DNA of 64,000 nucleotides from Persicaria tinctoria (GCA_037127255.1 JBANSL010000013.1:82156188-82220187), one strand, 5' to 3'. Numbered from the stretch's first letter, positions 45,985 to 57,081 are shown. Made by a program: numbers and translations. The notes: a model not told the origin generated them from the letters alone.

Positions 45985-47065
45985 GGTCCTAAAGAGGCTT
46001 CCCCTGGATAAACTTGGTGAATAGGCTCATCCCTATCTCTGGTTGGGATTGTGGAACTCAATGGCCTGCCCCTTTCACCGTTGTGAAAATCAGTTTGTTG
46101 TCATATGTTTCTGTCCAATTTCCAACATCCTGCAAAATGTTACCCAATTAATCAACGTACATGCAGATATACATGACTCAATACACTACGACTATATATG
46201 TAATGTCATGTTGCAAGCAAGCAGTGTGTCATAAGTAAATATATACCTTCCCATTGTATAGCCAACAACGATGTTTTTGAGTATGAATCAACCCTAAGAC
46301 TGCAGCTAGCCTCTCTATGACGATCTTTGACCCGATGAAAGGCAAGATCGAATCGTGATCCCCGCTGCAATATTAATTGGATGTCAACAAAGGCTAGGTA
46401 GATAAGCTCGACTTGGACTATATATAGATGATTGGTACTTCAATGTAGGTATCGATTACGCTACTTAACTAACTTGTACATTAGATATTACCTATAAACT
46501 AGCACTCGGATGCTAGCCTTCAACAACCTCGCAACACTTGGAACGGAGGTAACCTGCAACTCTTGCATGGCATATGGGTCTGATCGACTTACGCGCTACA
46601 AATTGACCATTCTCCAACATGAGTATGGAGAGCCATCTGCACGCTCTTTCTATTTAAATAAGTAATCGTTTCATCCATTAAGCACATATTGACTCCAACC
46701 TGCCATTTTTTAAGCTGTAGACCCAAACAAACTTTCTATTTATGTCTGTATGATTAAAACATAACAATTCATACATACATACATAGACCTCGACAAGTCG
46801 GCATCTCGACGATAGTAACTAGTTGGCAGGTTGATGATGATGGAGGGTAGTGCTAGATGCGAGCGGGGGGAGGCCGAAGATGATACATATATACATATAT
46901 ACATATTGGAAAACGAAGTGTACTAGAAAAATGCATACCAAATATCTCTGGTAGATATATGTAAATACATCACATATTTGAAATTGAATGTTTATTTTGT
47001 GAGATTGAAGTAAATGGTTACCACCAAAACTTTCTCCCGTAATGAATATTAATCCAATTGAAGAA
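45985..47065 (-). pseudogene. SCPL pseudogene, 3' half (copy in D1)
   Basis: Minus order: ITGESFGGNH (about 47060-47020, catalytic-Ser motif). VGVNMCLMDETITYLNRKS and VQMALHTHVGEWSICSA follow, then, in another frame, RSDPYAMQELQVTSVPSVAR (46700-46490). Next are [20 protein letters not shown] (about 46370-46245, catalytic Asp) and DVGNWTETYDNKLIFTTVKG, AGH, stop, VPQSQPE (46140-45985, catalytic His followed by TGA). Exons 1 and 2 and the AHG exon are absent. The sequence type ([17 protein letters not shown]) is that of the SCPL45/46 carboxypeptidase clade rather than the acyltransferase clade. Confidence 0.82.
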
Positions 47066-47355
47066 CAACCTGACCCTACAAACATACATGCATACATACG
47101 TACGGTGAGAAGCTTTTCTTTGATCATATTTGTCCTTTTAATTAATTTTTAAGTCTGGTCGACCAAGAAAAATATATAAATTTCCTTGTTCATTATATTA
47201 TGTATATTGATTTTAGTATCAAAAGTAACCCTCCTTAATTGGTACAACCTTGATCGACCTCGTCTCGATATCTCGACATCTTCCCCCCGCTTTTCTTAAT
47301 TGATGCGGGCTTAATCGACCTAAGAACAACAACACGTACAATCAAGTCTTCAACA

Positions 47356-47586
47356 ATGAAGAACATCATATGCCCATCGTTATTGATAATGTTTATCTTC
47401 TACTATTTCGCCATTCTTAATTCACCTTTTGTTTTAGTAGGTGCTCAATATGACAACTATTGGATTGGTCGACCTAGAACTTGTGTGAATGCTGCTTATA
47501 GTGATGGTGGCACCACTAACACTTTGGCGTTGTACCATCTTTTAGAATCATCCATCATATATTATGAAAGGATATGTATCATTTAG
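47356..47586 (+). CDS. putative small secreted peptide (copy in D1)
   Basis: 76 codons: MKNIICPSLLIMFIFYYFAI and LNSPFVLVGA form a clear signal peptide, followed by QYDNYWIGRPRTCVNAAYSD. The C-terminus differs from the D2 copy because a 14-bp deletion changes the frame after NT. No family recognised. The ATG is the first after a 5' leader also shared by D2. Confidence 0.5.
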   Translation: MKNIICPSLLIMFIFYYFAILNSPFVLVGAQYDNYWIGRPRTCVNAAYSDGGTTNTLALYHLLESSIIYYERICII

Positions 47587-47796
47587 ACGAGTTTTCAACT
47601 AAATTAAATCTCTAGTCCATGCAATCTTAATTTTGGCAATATATATATATATGTATGTATAATTAAGAGTTAAATATTTTCTCAAGCTTTTATTTATTTT
47701 TCTACAACATTCAATTATCTTTGAATGTGGATGTTTAAGCTGTTGACTAGGAAGAGAGAGAGAGTGTGTGTTGATGTTTAATCTGTCATCTCATCA

Positions 47797-47985
47797 TTTA
47801 TTTTTGTATAGAATGATTTGTTGGTGCAGTATAAAAAATTAACTCTAGCAGAGGCCTCCATGTAAGATATATACATATGTACATATATACATATACATAC
47901 ACACATATACATATGTATATATCTCTGTTGGAGTTGGTTTTTTATATTCCAACAACAGATCATTCTATACAAAAAGTTTGCAATT
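47797..47985. pseudogene. inverted pair of SCPL exon 2 copies
   Basis: Minus 47868-47797 reads EASARVNFLYCTNKSFYTKI and NDEM; plus 47925-47985 reads SVGVGFLYSNNRSFYTK. Both are versions of SCPL exon 2 (ESPAGVGFSYSTNKSFYTK), with an ATATAC-rich spacer between, giving an apparent hairpin. Confidence 0.75.
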
Positions 47986-48153
47986 TTCCCTCCGCACTAT
48001 TCATCATCTTCTTCACCAAACCCATCCTATCCATCACTAGATTTGTGATTCCAACACTGACTCGGGAGCCAAATTCAAAGTACGCTACACCACATACTCC
48101 TCCTTCCTTCCTCCCTCGAATCGGTAAACGCCACGCCCCATCTCAAACATCTT

Positions 48154-48464
48154 TGTTGGTAATATAGTCTGGCGGCTCTCTGTTGCCTAATACAGTACCG
48201 GATAAACATGTCAGGATAGGGAATTAGATAATAGAAATGGCCTATAAAAGGCATTGTAATTCCCTTTCCAGGGCATTCAGGTAACAAACACCAAATTCCT
48301 CTATCTCAGTCTGAATTACTCATCCCCTTCTTCTAAACTCTCTCTTTCTCACCCCCTTCCTTTCACTCCTCAATTACAAACACCGGCTTCGGCCATTACA
48401 TCTTCTCAAATCAGCTTCAGCAATCATAGATTAAGCTCAGATCTCGGATCGATTTTGTTTCCAA
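48154..48464 (+). repeat. possible solo LTR or promoter repeat
   Basis: Begins TGTTGGTAATATAG and ends TTTCCAACA, with CCTATAAAAGG as a TATA box inside at about 48242. TG...CA ends and size suit a Copia-type LTR, but no target duplication was found. A leader exon with a GT donor (ACG|GTAAGACT) follows directly. Confidence 0.4.
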
Positions 48465-48609
48465 CAAGAGAACGGTAAGACTCCATTTCGCTCGTTCTTC
48501 CTTCTTTCACCTCCTATCAGCACAAACCTCCTCTTTTAACCTTCCTCTAACCTTCCTAGGTGAATCCCGGCGAAGAACCATCTCCGACGCGCCCCGAGCT
48601 CCTTTTCCG

Positions 48610-48745
48610 GCGAAATCGATTGACCTTTTCGGGCTTGAAAAACCTCTCGGTGAGCACCTCCTTCTTCCTCCTTTTTGTCCACTCCGTGCCTTTGGGTGTT
48701 GATTGAGTGGTCGGAGTTGGGTATCGTCCCCGGCGAGCTCCTTCT
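48610..48745 (+). repeat. leader repeat R, copy 1, fused to SCPL exon 1
   Basis: GGGCTTGAAAAACCTCTCGG ... GAGTGGTCGGAGTTGGGTAT occurs at 48625-48735, 54470-54570 and in part at 56429-56473. Here and at 56473 it runs directly into the SCPL signal-peptide codons. Confidence 0.6.
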
Positions 48746-48746
48746 T

Positions 48747-49103
48747 CTTCTATTTTCTTTTGGGCCTCGTCGTCTACGTTTTTAATTTTGCCTTTTCATC
48801 AGTCCCGTTGGAGACTATGAACAGAGACTTAGTTCATAGTCTTCCGGGACAACCTTCTCAAGTTGATTTCTGACAACATGCCGGATATATCACTATAGAC
48901 GAAAAGGGAGAAAAACATCTCTTCTACTATTTCGTCAAATCCACCTCCAACCATCACCTGAAGCTGCTCGTACTTTAGCTCACCGGAGGCGAAGGGCCCA
49001 ATAGTTCCTCGGTTGGAGTCGGGACCTTCTCCGAGCATGGACCCTTTTGTCCGAGGGGGAATGCCTTAATTCGAAATTTCGAAACAACCATAGCTGGGAT
49101 ACA
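48747..49103 (+). pseudogene. SCPL exon 1 copy, inactive
   Basis: Lacks the start but keeps [39 protein letters not shown] and SVGVGTFSEHGPF. Lesions: a TGA after QVDF, TAG at 48976-48978 in place of the Trp of LVLWLTGG, and an extra base in the GGPGCSS region. The GT splice donor is kept. Confidence 0.85.
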
Positions 49104-49339
49104 GGTACGTAGTAACTATATATATGTGTGCGTACATATGTATATATGTACATTAATATGTACGATATATCTTGATGCCATTGTCACTCCCCGGTTATTA
49201 AGCCATTACTTCATCCAATACGTATGTAATTTTAATTAATCATTTATATTTTCTCCAATATAAATAGATTTGAATTGTTATGGTTTTTTTTATGTATTAA
49301 ACAAGTAACTTTGTTAAAGTCTTGCTTAAAAAATGGTTG

Positions 49340-49440
49340 CGGGTTGGAGTTAATGAAACAATTGCTTATTTACATAGATGGATGTGCAGGTGGCTCTCTA
49401 TGCTCATGTTGGATAATGATCAATTTGTAGTGGGTAAGTC
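49340..49440 (+). pseudogene. SCPL DVQVAL-exon fragment (D2)
   Basis: Same exon as 45353-45455, further shortened: CTATGCTTGATG is deleted, giving [12 protein letters not shown], then frameshift to [11 protein letters not shown]. Confidence 0.7.
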
Positions 49441-49480
49441 GATTGGACGTATATATATGCATGAATATTTGTGTGTGTGT

Positions 49481-49528
<48 letters not shown>

Positions 49529-49642
49529 ATGTATATAGATATAGATATGTATATGTGTATATATGTGAGATACATACATATATATGTATGTATATGTGTA
49601 TTTATATGTATATATATATATATAACATACATATGTACATAT

Positions 49643-50370
49643 TAGGGGTGGGCACAAATCCCGCAAATCCCGTCCCGTCCCGCATCCGGTCCCGATCCCG
49701 TCCCGATCCCGGTGGGATTTAGGGAATTTTTTTTTAATCCCGTCTCGATCCCGTCCCGCAAAAATTACGCGGGACGGAGAGTTCGTATCCCGCAAATCCC
49801 GTCCCGTCCCGCACATATATAAAATTATATATTTATATTTATTTAAATATATAAGAACATATTTATATTATACCTTAATATTTATTTAAATCCACATTTA
49901 AAATAATAATAAAACATTAAAAATATATAAGAAATTAAAAAAAGAGTTACCGTTGCACTAATTAACTTGGCAGTGGTTTCTCCAAAAAAAAAACTGGGCA
50001 GAGGTTACTGATTATGTACTATAGTATACTTTAATTTGTACTGTAATATATTATTGCTAGTCTACTGTATATATGTAATATACTTGCTAATCTACTGGAG
50101 AACTTGCTAGTCTTATGTATGTAATATTACTAATATATACTCTAAATTTGTAATAATTCTCTAAGTTAATTGGGTTATTTTTTATTTTCTTAATCAACGA
50201 GGGACAAATCCCGTCCCGTCCCGATCCCGTCCCGTCCCGTGAGGGATAAGACCCGGCGGGATTTGAAAAAAAAAAATCAATCCCGTCCCGATCCCGTCCC
50301 GCAAAAAATACGAGGGACGGGACGCGGGATTACCCCAATCTCGTCCCGTCCCGTCCCATGCCCACCCCTA
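49643..50370. mobile_element. hAT-type MITE rich in TCCCG repeats
   Basis: 8-bp target duplication GTACATAT (49635-49642, 50371-50378) and ends TAGGGGTGGGCA / TGCCCACCCCTA. Both subterminal regions are dense TCCCG/GATCCCG arrays; the middle is AT-rich. Absent from D1, so it inserted after the duplication or was lost from D1. Confidence 0.9.
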
Positions 50371-50444
50371 GTACATATTATTTACCAAAAAAAATACATA
50401 TGTACATATATACATATATACACACACACATAAATATATATACA

Positions 50445-50595
50445 CCTTCCCATTATATAGCCAACAACGATACTTCTGTGTCTGAATCAACCCCAACTCT
50501 GCAGCTAGCCTCTCAATGGCGATCTTTGACCCAATGAAGGGCAAAATCGGATCTTTTTCTCCATTGATTATGTAATAGAGGTCCGGAAAAGTACC
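50445..50595 (-). pseudogene. SCPL catalytic-Asp exon fragment (D2)
   Basis: Minus strand [20 protein letters not shown] then [18 protein letters not shown]. The usual DQDS is changed to EKDP next to the catalytic Asp. Equivalent to 45671-45795 but without that copy's frameshift. Confidence 0.75.
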
Positions 50596-50749
50596 CAATA
50601 TGCTTGCATATATTGGATTTGCATTGCTTGGGAATGTAAGGGTACGGAAGGATTGTTAATACACGTACTAGGTTCAAACGGCTACAAACATAAATAATTA
50701 AGTCTATATGTACATCCAAACAGATAATATATTAGATATATATCAACCT

Positions 50750-52103
50750 AAATATGGGTCCTAAAGAGGCTTTCCCTAGATAAACTTGGTGAATAGGCTC
50801 AACCCTATCTCTGGTTGGGATTGTGGAACTTGATGGCCTGCCCCTTTCACCGTTGTGAAAATCAGTTTGTTGTCATATGTTTCTGTCCAATCTCCAACAT
50901 CCTGCAAAATGTTACCCAATCAACGTACATGCAAATATAATGACTCAATACACTACGACTATATATGTAATGTCATGTTGAAAGCAAGCAGTGTGTCTTA
51001 AATAAATATATACCTTCCCATTGTATAGCCAACAACGATGTTTTTTAGTATGAATCAACCCTAAGACTGCAGCTAGCCTCTCTATGACGATCTTTGACCC
51101 GATGAAAGGCAAGATCGAATCTTGATCCCGCTGCAATATTAATAGGATGTCAACAAAGGCTAGGTAGATAGGCACGCCTTGGATTATATATAGATGATTG
51201 GTACTTCAATGTAGGTATCGATTACGCTACTTAACTAACTTGTACATTAGATATTACCTATAAACTAGCACTCGGATGCTAGCCTTCAACAACCTCGCAA
51301 CACTTGGAACGGAGGTAACCTGCAACTCTTGCATGGCATATGGGTCTGATCGACTTACGCGCTACAAATTGACCATTCTCCAACATGAGTATGGAGAGCC
51401 ATCTGCACGCTCTTTCTATTTAAATAAGTAATCGTTTCATCCATTAAGCACATATTGACTCCAACCTGCCATTTTTTAAGCTGTAGACCCAAACAAACTT
51501 TCTATTTATGTCTGTATGATTAAAACATAACAATTCATACATACATAGACCTCGACAAGTCGGCATCTCGACGATAGTAGCTAGTTAGCAGGTTGATGAT
51601 GATGGAGGGTAGTGCTAGATGCGAGCGGGTGGAGGCCGAAGGTGATACATATATACATATATACATATAATCCATATATACATATTGCAAAACGAAGTGT
51701 ACTAGAAAAATGCATACCAAATATCTCTGGTAGATATATGTAAATACATCACGTATTTGAAATTGAATGTTTATTTTGTGAGATTGAAGTATAGTGGTTA
51801 CCACCAAAACTTTCTCCCGTAATTAATATTAATTCTTTGTTCTTATATTGCGTGTGTTTGGCAACCCATTTTAGCAAGAACTGAAAATTATCCCTTACTG
51901 CAATTGTTCATGACAAAAAGGGATATATATATATATATATATCCTAAAATATATTTGATGGGAAATAATATATACACACATATAATGAGTAAAATTGCAC
52001 AACTAACCTGTTATCTCGTCATTTATTTTTGTATAGAAGGATTTGTTGGTGGAGTATGAAAAACCAACTCCAGCAGGGGACTCCATATACAACATGTTTG
52101 CAG
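50750..52103 (-). pseudogene. SCPL pseudogene, exons 2 to last (copy in D2)
   Basis: The fullest minus copy. Exon 2 at 52008-52103 (NMLYMESPAGVGFSYSTNKS, FYTKINDEIT, with good splice sites). Exon 3 at about 51920-51790 (FLLKWVAKHTQYKNKELILI, TGESFGGNH). Then 51470-51250 (VGVNMCLMDETITYLNRKS..., SICSA, frameshift, RSDPYAMQELQVTS). Then 51135-51010 ([20 protein letters not shown]; the GD of GDxDS is damaged), and 50905-50750 (DVGDWTETYDNKLIFTTVKG, AGHQVPQSQPEIG, then TAG in FI*GKPL). No exon 1 or AHG exon. The His region is intact here but stopped in D1. Confidence 0.85.
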
Positions 52104-52619
52104 CTGCACACATGTAAGTGATGAACAAATAAAAATTACCGATAAGCTCGGGTTGTGCAAGTTTCGATCCGCTTAGAAAACCAGTTGTTAATTATCAATT
52201 ATTTTGTATGGTTTTGAAAGTTGACGTACGTACCTTTGTTCTAGATGTAGTCGTTATTCAATATAGTAGTTCCTTTGGGATGGAATGATTCGTGCTTTCA
52301 GAAGGTTCCAAATCCAATTGAAGAACAACCTGACCCTACAAACATACATGCATACATACATACGTATGGTGAGAAGCTTTTCTTTGATCATATTTGTCCT
52401 TTTAATTAAATTTTAAGTCTGGTCGACCAAGAAAAATATATACATTTCCTTGTTTATTATATTATGTATATTGATTTTAGTATCAAAATTAACCCTCCTT
52501 AATTGGTACAACCTTGATCGACCTCGTCTCGATATATCGACATCTTCCCCCCGCTTTTCTTAATTGATGCAGACTTGATCGACCTAAGAACAACAACACG
52601 TACAATCAAGTCTTCAACA

Positions 52620-52799
52620 ATGAAGAACATCATATGCCCATCGTTATTGATAATGTTTATCTTCTACTATTTCACCATTCTTAATTCACCTTTTGTTTTA
52701 GTGGGTGCTCAATATAACAACTATTGGATTGGTCGACCTAGAACTTGTGTGAATGCTACTTATAGTGATGGTGGCACCATTAACACTTGTTGTCGTTGA
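52620..52799 (+). CDS. putative small secreted Cys-containing peptide (copy in D2)
   Basis: 59 residues. Signal peptide MKNIICPSLLIMFIFYYFTI plus LNSPFVLVGA, then QYNNYWIGRPRTCVNATYSD and GGTINTCCR, giving three Cys in the mature part. This is probably the older form, since D1 carries a frame-changing deletion. The frame is conserved between duplicates apart from that. Not assigned to a known peptide family. Confidence 0.5.
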   Translation: MKNIICPSLLIMFIFYYFTILNSPFVLVGAQYNNYWIGRPRTCVNATYSDGGTINTCCR

Positions 52800-53124
52800 C
52801 ACGTTGTACCATCTTTTAGAATCATCCATCATATATTATGAAAGGATATGTATCATTTAGACGAGTTTTCAACTAAATTAAATCTCTAGTCTGTGCAATC
52901 TTAATTTTGGCAATATACATACATACATATATACATACATACATACATACATACATACATGCATGTATGTATGTATAATTAAGAGTTGAATATTTTCTCT
53001 AGCTTTTATTTATTTTTCTACTGTAGTTTTTGAAAGCATTCAATTATCTTTGAATGTGGATGTTTAAGTTGCTTACTAGGAAGAGAGAGTGTGTGTGGAT
53101 GTTTAATCTGTCATCTCGTCATTT

Positions 53125-53310
53125 ATTTTTGTATAGAATGATTTTTTGGTGCATTATAAAAAATCAACTCTATCAGAGGGCTCCGTGTAAGATATATACA
53201 TATGTACATATATACATATACATATACATATGTATATATCTTAGTTGGAGTCCTCTATTGGAGTTGGTTTTTTATACTTCAACAACAAATCATTCTATAC
53301 AAAAATAAAT
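53125..53310. pseudogene. inverted pair of SCPL exon 2 copies (D2)
   Basis: Equivalent of 47797-47985: a minus exon-2 piece with FYTKINDE-like coding text at 53130-53200 and a plus piece LLELVFYTSTTNHSIQK at 53240-53310, around ACATATAC repeats. Confidence 0.7.
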
Positions 53311-53424
53311 GACGAGATATTTTGCTCATTATACACACACACACACACAAAAATCATTCTATGCAAATCATCTCGTCATTACATATATAATGAGCAAAAT
53401 TAGACAACTAATATGTCGTCTCGT

Positions 53425-53505
53425 CATTTATTTTTGTATAGAATGATTTGTTGCTGGAGTATAAAAAACCAACTCCAGTAGAGGACTCCAACTTAGAAAT
53501 ATACA
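53425..53505 (-). pseudogene. SCPL exon 2 copy
   Basis: Minus LESSTGVGFLYSSNKSFYTK then INDETTY. A separate, fairly well-kept exon 2. Confidence 0.7.
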
Positions 53506-53564
53506 TATTTACATATGTACATACATACACACACTCGCTAGTCTCATTATTGGCTTGCTCATTA

Positions 53565-53735
53565 AGAATGCTCCATAGAGGGACTCTCAACTCCTAATCC
53601 ATTTTCATCTTCACGAAGCTACAAACCGCCTTGCTCAATTGATAGGTTGAATCACTAACGAGCCCATGAGCATACAAGTAAACTCCTCTTGAACCAAAAT
53701 CAAAATCATAGTCCACGATAGAACTCACTATCTGT
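53565..53735 (-). pseudogene. SCPL AHG exon
   Basis: Minus VYLYAHGLVSDSTYQLSKAV then CSFVKMKMD, stop, ELRVPLWSILNEQANNETS. It resembles the carboxypeptidase AEYLWSHGLISDSTY exon. It lies upstream of an exon 2 copy in minus orientation, which is the wrong order for a gene. Confidence 0.7.
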
Positions 53736-53895
53736 TTACAGGTATCCATCGTTCAATTATATGTTTAGATATGACTAATTTAATCGTTAGCTTCTCAAAT
53801 TTATGGTGATCGAAACAACATAAATACAATAATAGTTATACTACCATTTGAATTAAATATATAACTATATGAGCTCAAGTGTTGAAGTCCGTCCT

Positions 53896-53945
53896 GTTGT
53901 TTTAAACCCTTCTATTAATTTTTTAATAGAAGGGTTTAAAACAAC
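53896..53945. repeat. perfect 22-bp inverted repeat
   Basis: GTTGTTTTAAACCCTTCTAT.. (53896-53917) and its exact complement (53924-53945) with a 6-base loop. It ends right at the truncated SCPL exon 1 that follows. Confidence 0.85.
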
Positions 53946-54053
53946 CACAGAGGGCCCAGTTGTTCCTCGGTTGGAGTCGGGGCCTTCTCCGAGCATGGGC
54001 CCTTTTGTCCGAGGGGGAATGCCTTAATTCGAAGCAACCATAGCTGGAATACA
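53946..54053 (+). pseudogene. SCPL exon 1, 3' part only
   Basis: Reads [19 protein letters not shown] then [16 protein letters not shown] up to a GT donor. It begins abruptly at the hairpin; the oxyanion-hole GGPGCSS is changed to EGPSCSS. Confidence 0.75.
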
Positions 54054-54361
54054 GGTAGGTATTAACTATATATATATGTGTGTACATATGTAAATATATG
54101 TATATATGTATATATGTATATATGTATATATCTAGGTTGTGAGACATATCTTTCCCCTTACTCATTTTCTTCTTCCACCAATAATAATGGTGGTTGTAAT
54201 GGTTTCCATCTCCATGAATGAAATCCAACTTTCTCTCACTCTTTAGCTTCGGTTGCAGTAGCTTTTCAGGAGTTCATCTTGTATAAATAGAGCCAAGCTT
54301 TGTGTAACAGAACTCAACTTTCTCAATTCAGTTACAACGAAAAAGCAAAGCTCAACGTCTT

Positions 54362-54365
<4 letters not shown>

Positions 54366-54421
<56 letters not shown>
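54366..54421. repeat. (CT)n microsatellite
   Basis: About 28 CT units in a leader-like region that also has TATAAATAGAG at 54281. Confidence 0.9.
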
Positions 54422-54424
<3 letters not shown>

Positions 54425-54439
54425 TCAGCTTTTCCATCG

Positions 54440-55429
54440 ACCTTTCCGGGATTGAAATCGATCAACCTTTCCGGGCTTGAAAAACCTCTCGGTGAGCACC
54501 TCCTTCTTCCTCCTTTTTGTCCACTCCGTGCCTTTGGGTGTTGATTGAGTGGTCGGAGTTGGGTATCGTCGCCGACGAGCTCCAAGGCTCCCTTCCTTCT
54601 TCTTTTTTTTTACGCAGAAATGAAGCTGGGAAGGAGGATAATGATTAGTAACCTCCTCCTCCCCCTTCTTCAGCCTAGCGGGCCCCACTCTTACCACATC
54701 ACCTGCCACGTCACTGGGGCCCACACATTTGTTTTAAAACTTATCTTTCGGTTTTCAGAATGGGAGAATGAATTGGTTGAGTATTGGGCCTATTTGTCCT
54801 TCAAACCAATCAACATATTTTGCGCATGTCTCCTAAATTGAGCTCGGTTTTGATTTTAACAAAAGGAGGGGCTTGCTTTGGAATTTTACAAATACAAGAG
54901 GGTGGTTTTGGTAATTTAAAATAAAGTAAGGTAGGTTTGGTAATTTAGAAGGGGCTGATTTTTATTTTAAGAAAAATAGTTGGGAATTTTTAAGGGATTT
55001 GGAAATGTTTTATGAAAGTGGTTTATAAATGGTATTTAAAAATATTATATAATACTATTTGAGATTTAAAATATAAAATATTATTATTGAGACTTAAAGA
55101 TAATATTAGGGTGATTTGAAAATATAATATGATGAGATATGGAGATTGAAAAGGTATTATGAAATTTGAAAAGGAATTTGATGACGGTCGCAATTTTTAA
55201 CTATTTGACTCGGATTTTGGAATTAACTTGGGAATCTGATTTGTTGAATGACTGACTAGCATGATGTTATGATATGTGTGACTAATAGCATGACCTATGA
55301 TGATTTATGATAGGAGGTTAAATGTTAGATACTTATGATAAGGATATATAATTACATGCTAAGTAAGAATATGAATGAAATCCAACATTCTCTTCTTTTC
55401 AGGTGTTCATCTCCGACCATATTTTCAAA
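54440..55429. other. leader repeat R, copy 2, and AT-rich spacer
   Basis: 54470-54570 is the second R copy; it is not joined to an SCPL exon. The following 0.85 kb has no recognised gene. Confidence 0.45.
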
Positions 55430-56215
55430 ATGAATTTCTTCTTCGTTTTCCTCTTGGGCCTCGTAGTCTATATCTTTAACTTTGCTTTTTCATCCGTCCC
55501 GGTTGAGACTATGAACATAGACTTAGTTCATAGTCTCCCGGGACAACCTCTCTAGTTGATTTCCGGCAACATGCCGGATATATCACTATAGACGAAAAGG
55601 GAGAGAGACATCTCTTCTACTATTTCGTCGAATGCACCTCCAACCCTCGCCTGAAGCCGCTAGTGCTTTGGCTCACCGGAGGGCCCGGATGTTCCTCGGT
55701 TGGAGTCGGGGCCTTCTCCGAGCATGGGCCCTTCTGGCCAATGGGGAATGCCTTAATCCGCAACAACCATAGCTGGAATACAGGTACGTAGTAACTATAT
55801 ATATATGTGTGTGTACAAATGTATATATGTGTATATGTGTATATGTATATATGTATGTATGTATGTATGTATATATCTAGGTTGTGTGACATATCTTTCC
55901 CCTTACTCATTTTCTTCTTCCACCAATAGTAATGGTGGTTGTAATGGTTTCCATATCCATGAATGAAATCCAACTTTCTCTCACTCTTTATCTTCGGATG
56001 CAGTGGCTTTTCAGGAGTTCATCTCCTAACTGAATCCAACTAATGATCTAGGAGTATTAATTAGCAATTTAAATCAATTTGTACGTTTGAATTGGCTGGC
56101 CGGCCGGCAGGGGGTGGATCTATGCATTGGTGATGAAGTAGTGGCATACTTGAACATAACCGATGTGCAAATGGCACTCCATGCTAACATCGGTGACTGG
56201 TCCATAGATCTTTAG
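55430..56215 (+). pseudogene. SCPL pseudogene: near-intact exon 1 plus a late exon
   Basis: Exon 1 (55430-55783) starts MNFFFVFLLGLVVYIFNFAF, a signal peptide. It keeps the Trp and oxyanion motif ([17 protein letters not shown]) and ends [21 protein letters not shown], but a 1-base loss near 55551 shifts the frame. At 56105-56215 GVDLCIGDEVVAYLNIT and DVQMALHANIGDWSI follow. The intervening exons are missing. This is the only exon 1 copy here without the shared TAG. Confidence 0.82.
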
Positions 56216-56424
56216 TAGTGTTTGGCACATTTATCCGAGGGGAATTCCTCCCTCGCTTAATTAAAGATAGCTATAGCTTGATAGTGTACGTAGTGCCCCA
56301 TAAAATCATTACTAGACCCTGCTAGTGGACGGCTGTACGTTATAAAAGCAAGCTAGCACCTACCAAACTTTGTAGTTTGTACTGTACTTTCATCATCAAT
56401 CGATCATGCATCATCATTATCAAT

Positions 56425-56703
56425 AAATTTGGGTGTTGATTGAGTGGTCGGAGTTGGGTATCGTTGCCGGCGAGCTTCTTCTTCTTCTATTTTCTTTTGG
56501 GTCTTAGTTCATAGTCTTTCGGGACAACCTTCTACTATTTCGTCGAATCCACCTCCAACCATCACCTGAAGCCGCTCGTGCTTTAGCTCACCGGAGGCGG
56601 AGGGCCCAGTTGTTCCTCGGTTGGAGTCGCGGCCTTCTCCGAGCATGAACCCTTCTGTCCGAGGGGGAATGCCTTAATTCGAAAAAACCATAGTCGGGAT
56701 ACA
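56425..56703 (+). pseudogene. R repeat fused to a shortened SCPL exon 1 (array unit 1)
   Basis: R (56429-56473) runs into the exon, then an internal deletion of about 100 bp joins the DLVHSL region to FYYFVEST. The TAG at 56584-56586 is shared with the other units. Confidence 0.8.
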
Positions 56704-57081
56704 GGTACGTAGTAACTATATATGTGTGTGTACATATGTATATATGTGTATATGTATATATGTATCTATGTATATATTTAGGTTGTGAGACATATTTTTC
56801 CCCTTACTCATTTTTTTCTTCCACCAATAGTAATGGTGGTTGTAATGGTTTCCATCTCCATGAATGAAATCCAACTTTCTCTCACTCTTTAGCTTCAGTT
56901 GCAGAAGATTTTCAGGAGTTCATCTCCCAACTGAATACAACTTATTTCCATTGTATTGAACTTTCATTCAATGGAGTTTGTTTTTCAAATTTCTTTTTGA
57001 TCTTGCTTACTTCTTCAAAGTCACTACTTTCGTTCATCTCCAACCATATTATTTACACGAGACATATCCTCACCTTTGAAA

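Larger units (their letters stand above)
45156..47974. repeat. segmental duplication, copy D1
   Basis: Homologous to 49148-53304 over its full length, starting at GTACATTAATATG and ending in the exon-2-like TTCTATACAAAAA. Relative to D2, D1 lacks the hAT MITE and about 475 bp corresponding to 51830-52305. Confidence 0.85.
49148..53304. repeat. segmental duplication, copy D2
   Basis: Direct copy of D1 (45156-47974), longer because of the hAT MITE at 49643-50370 and a 475-bp stretch (about 51830-52305) that D1 has lost. Divergence is modest, with several small indels. Confidence 0.85.

Noticed and set aside
47797..47985. Inverted repeat first read as a small MITE (also 53125-53310)
   Set aside because: The arms translate to SCPL exon 2 (GVGFxYSxNKSFYTK), so they are oppositely oriented exon copies, not a transposon.
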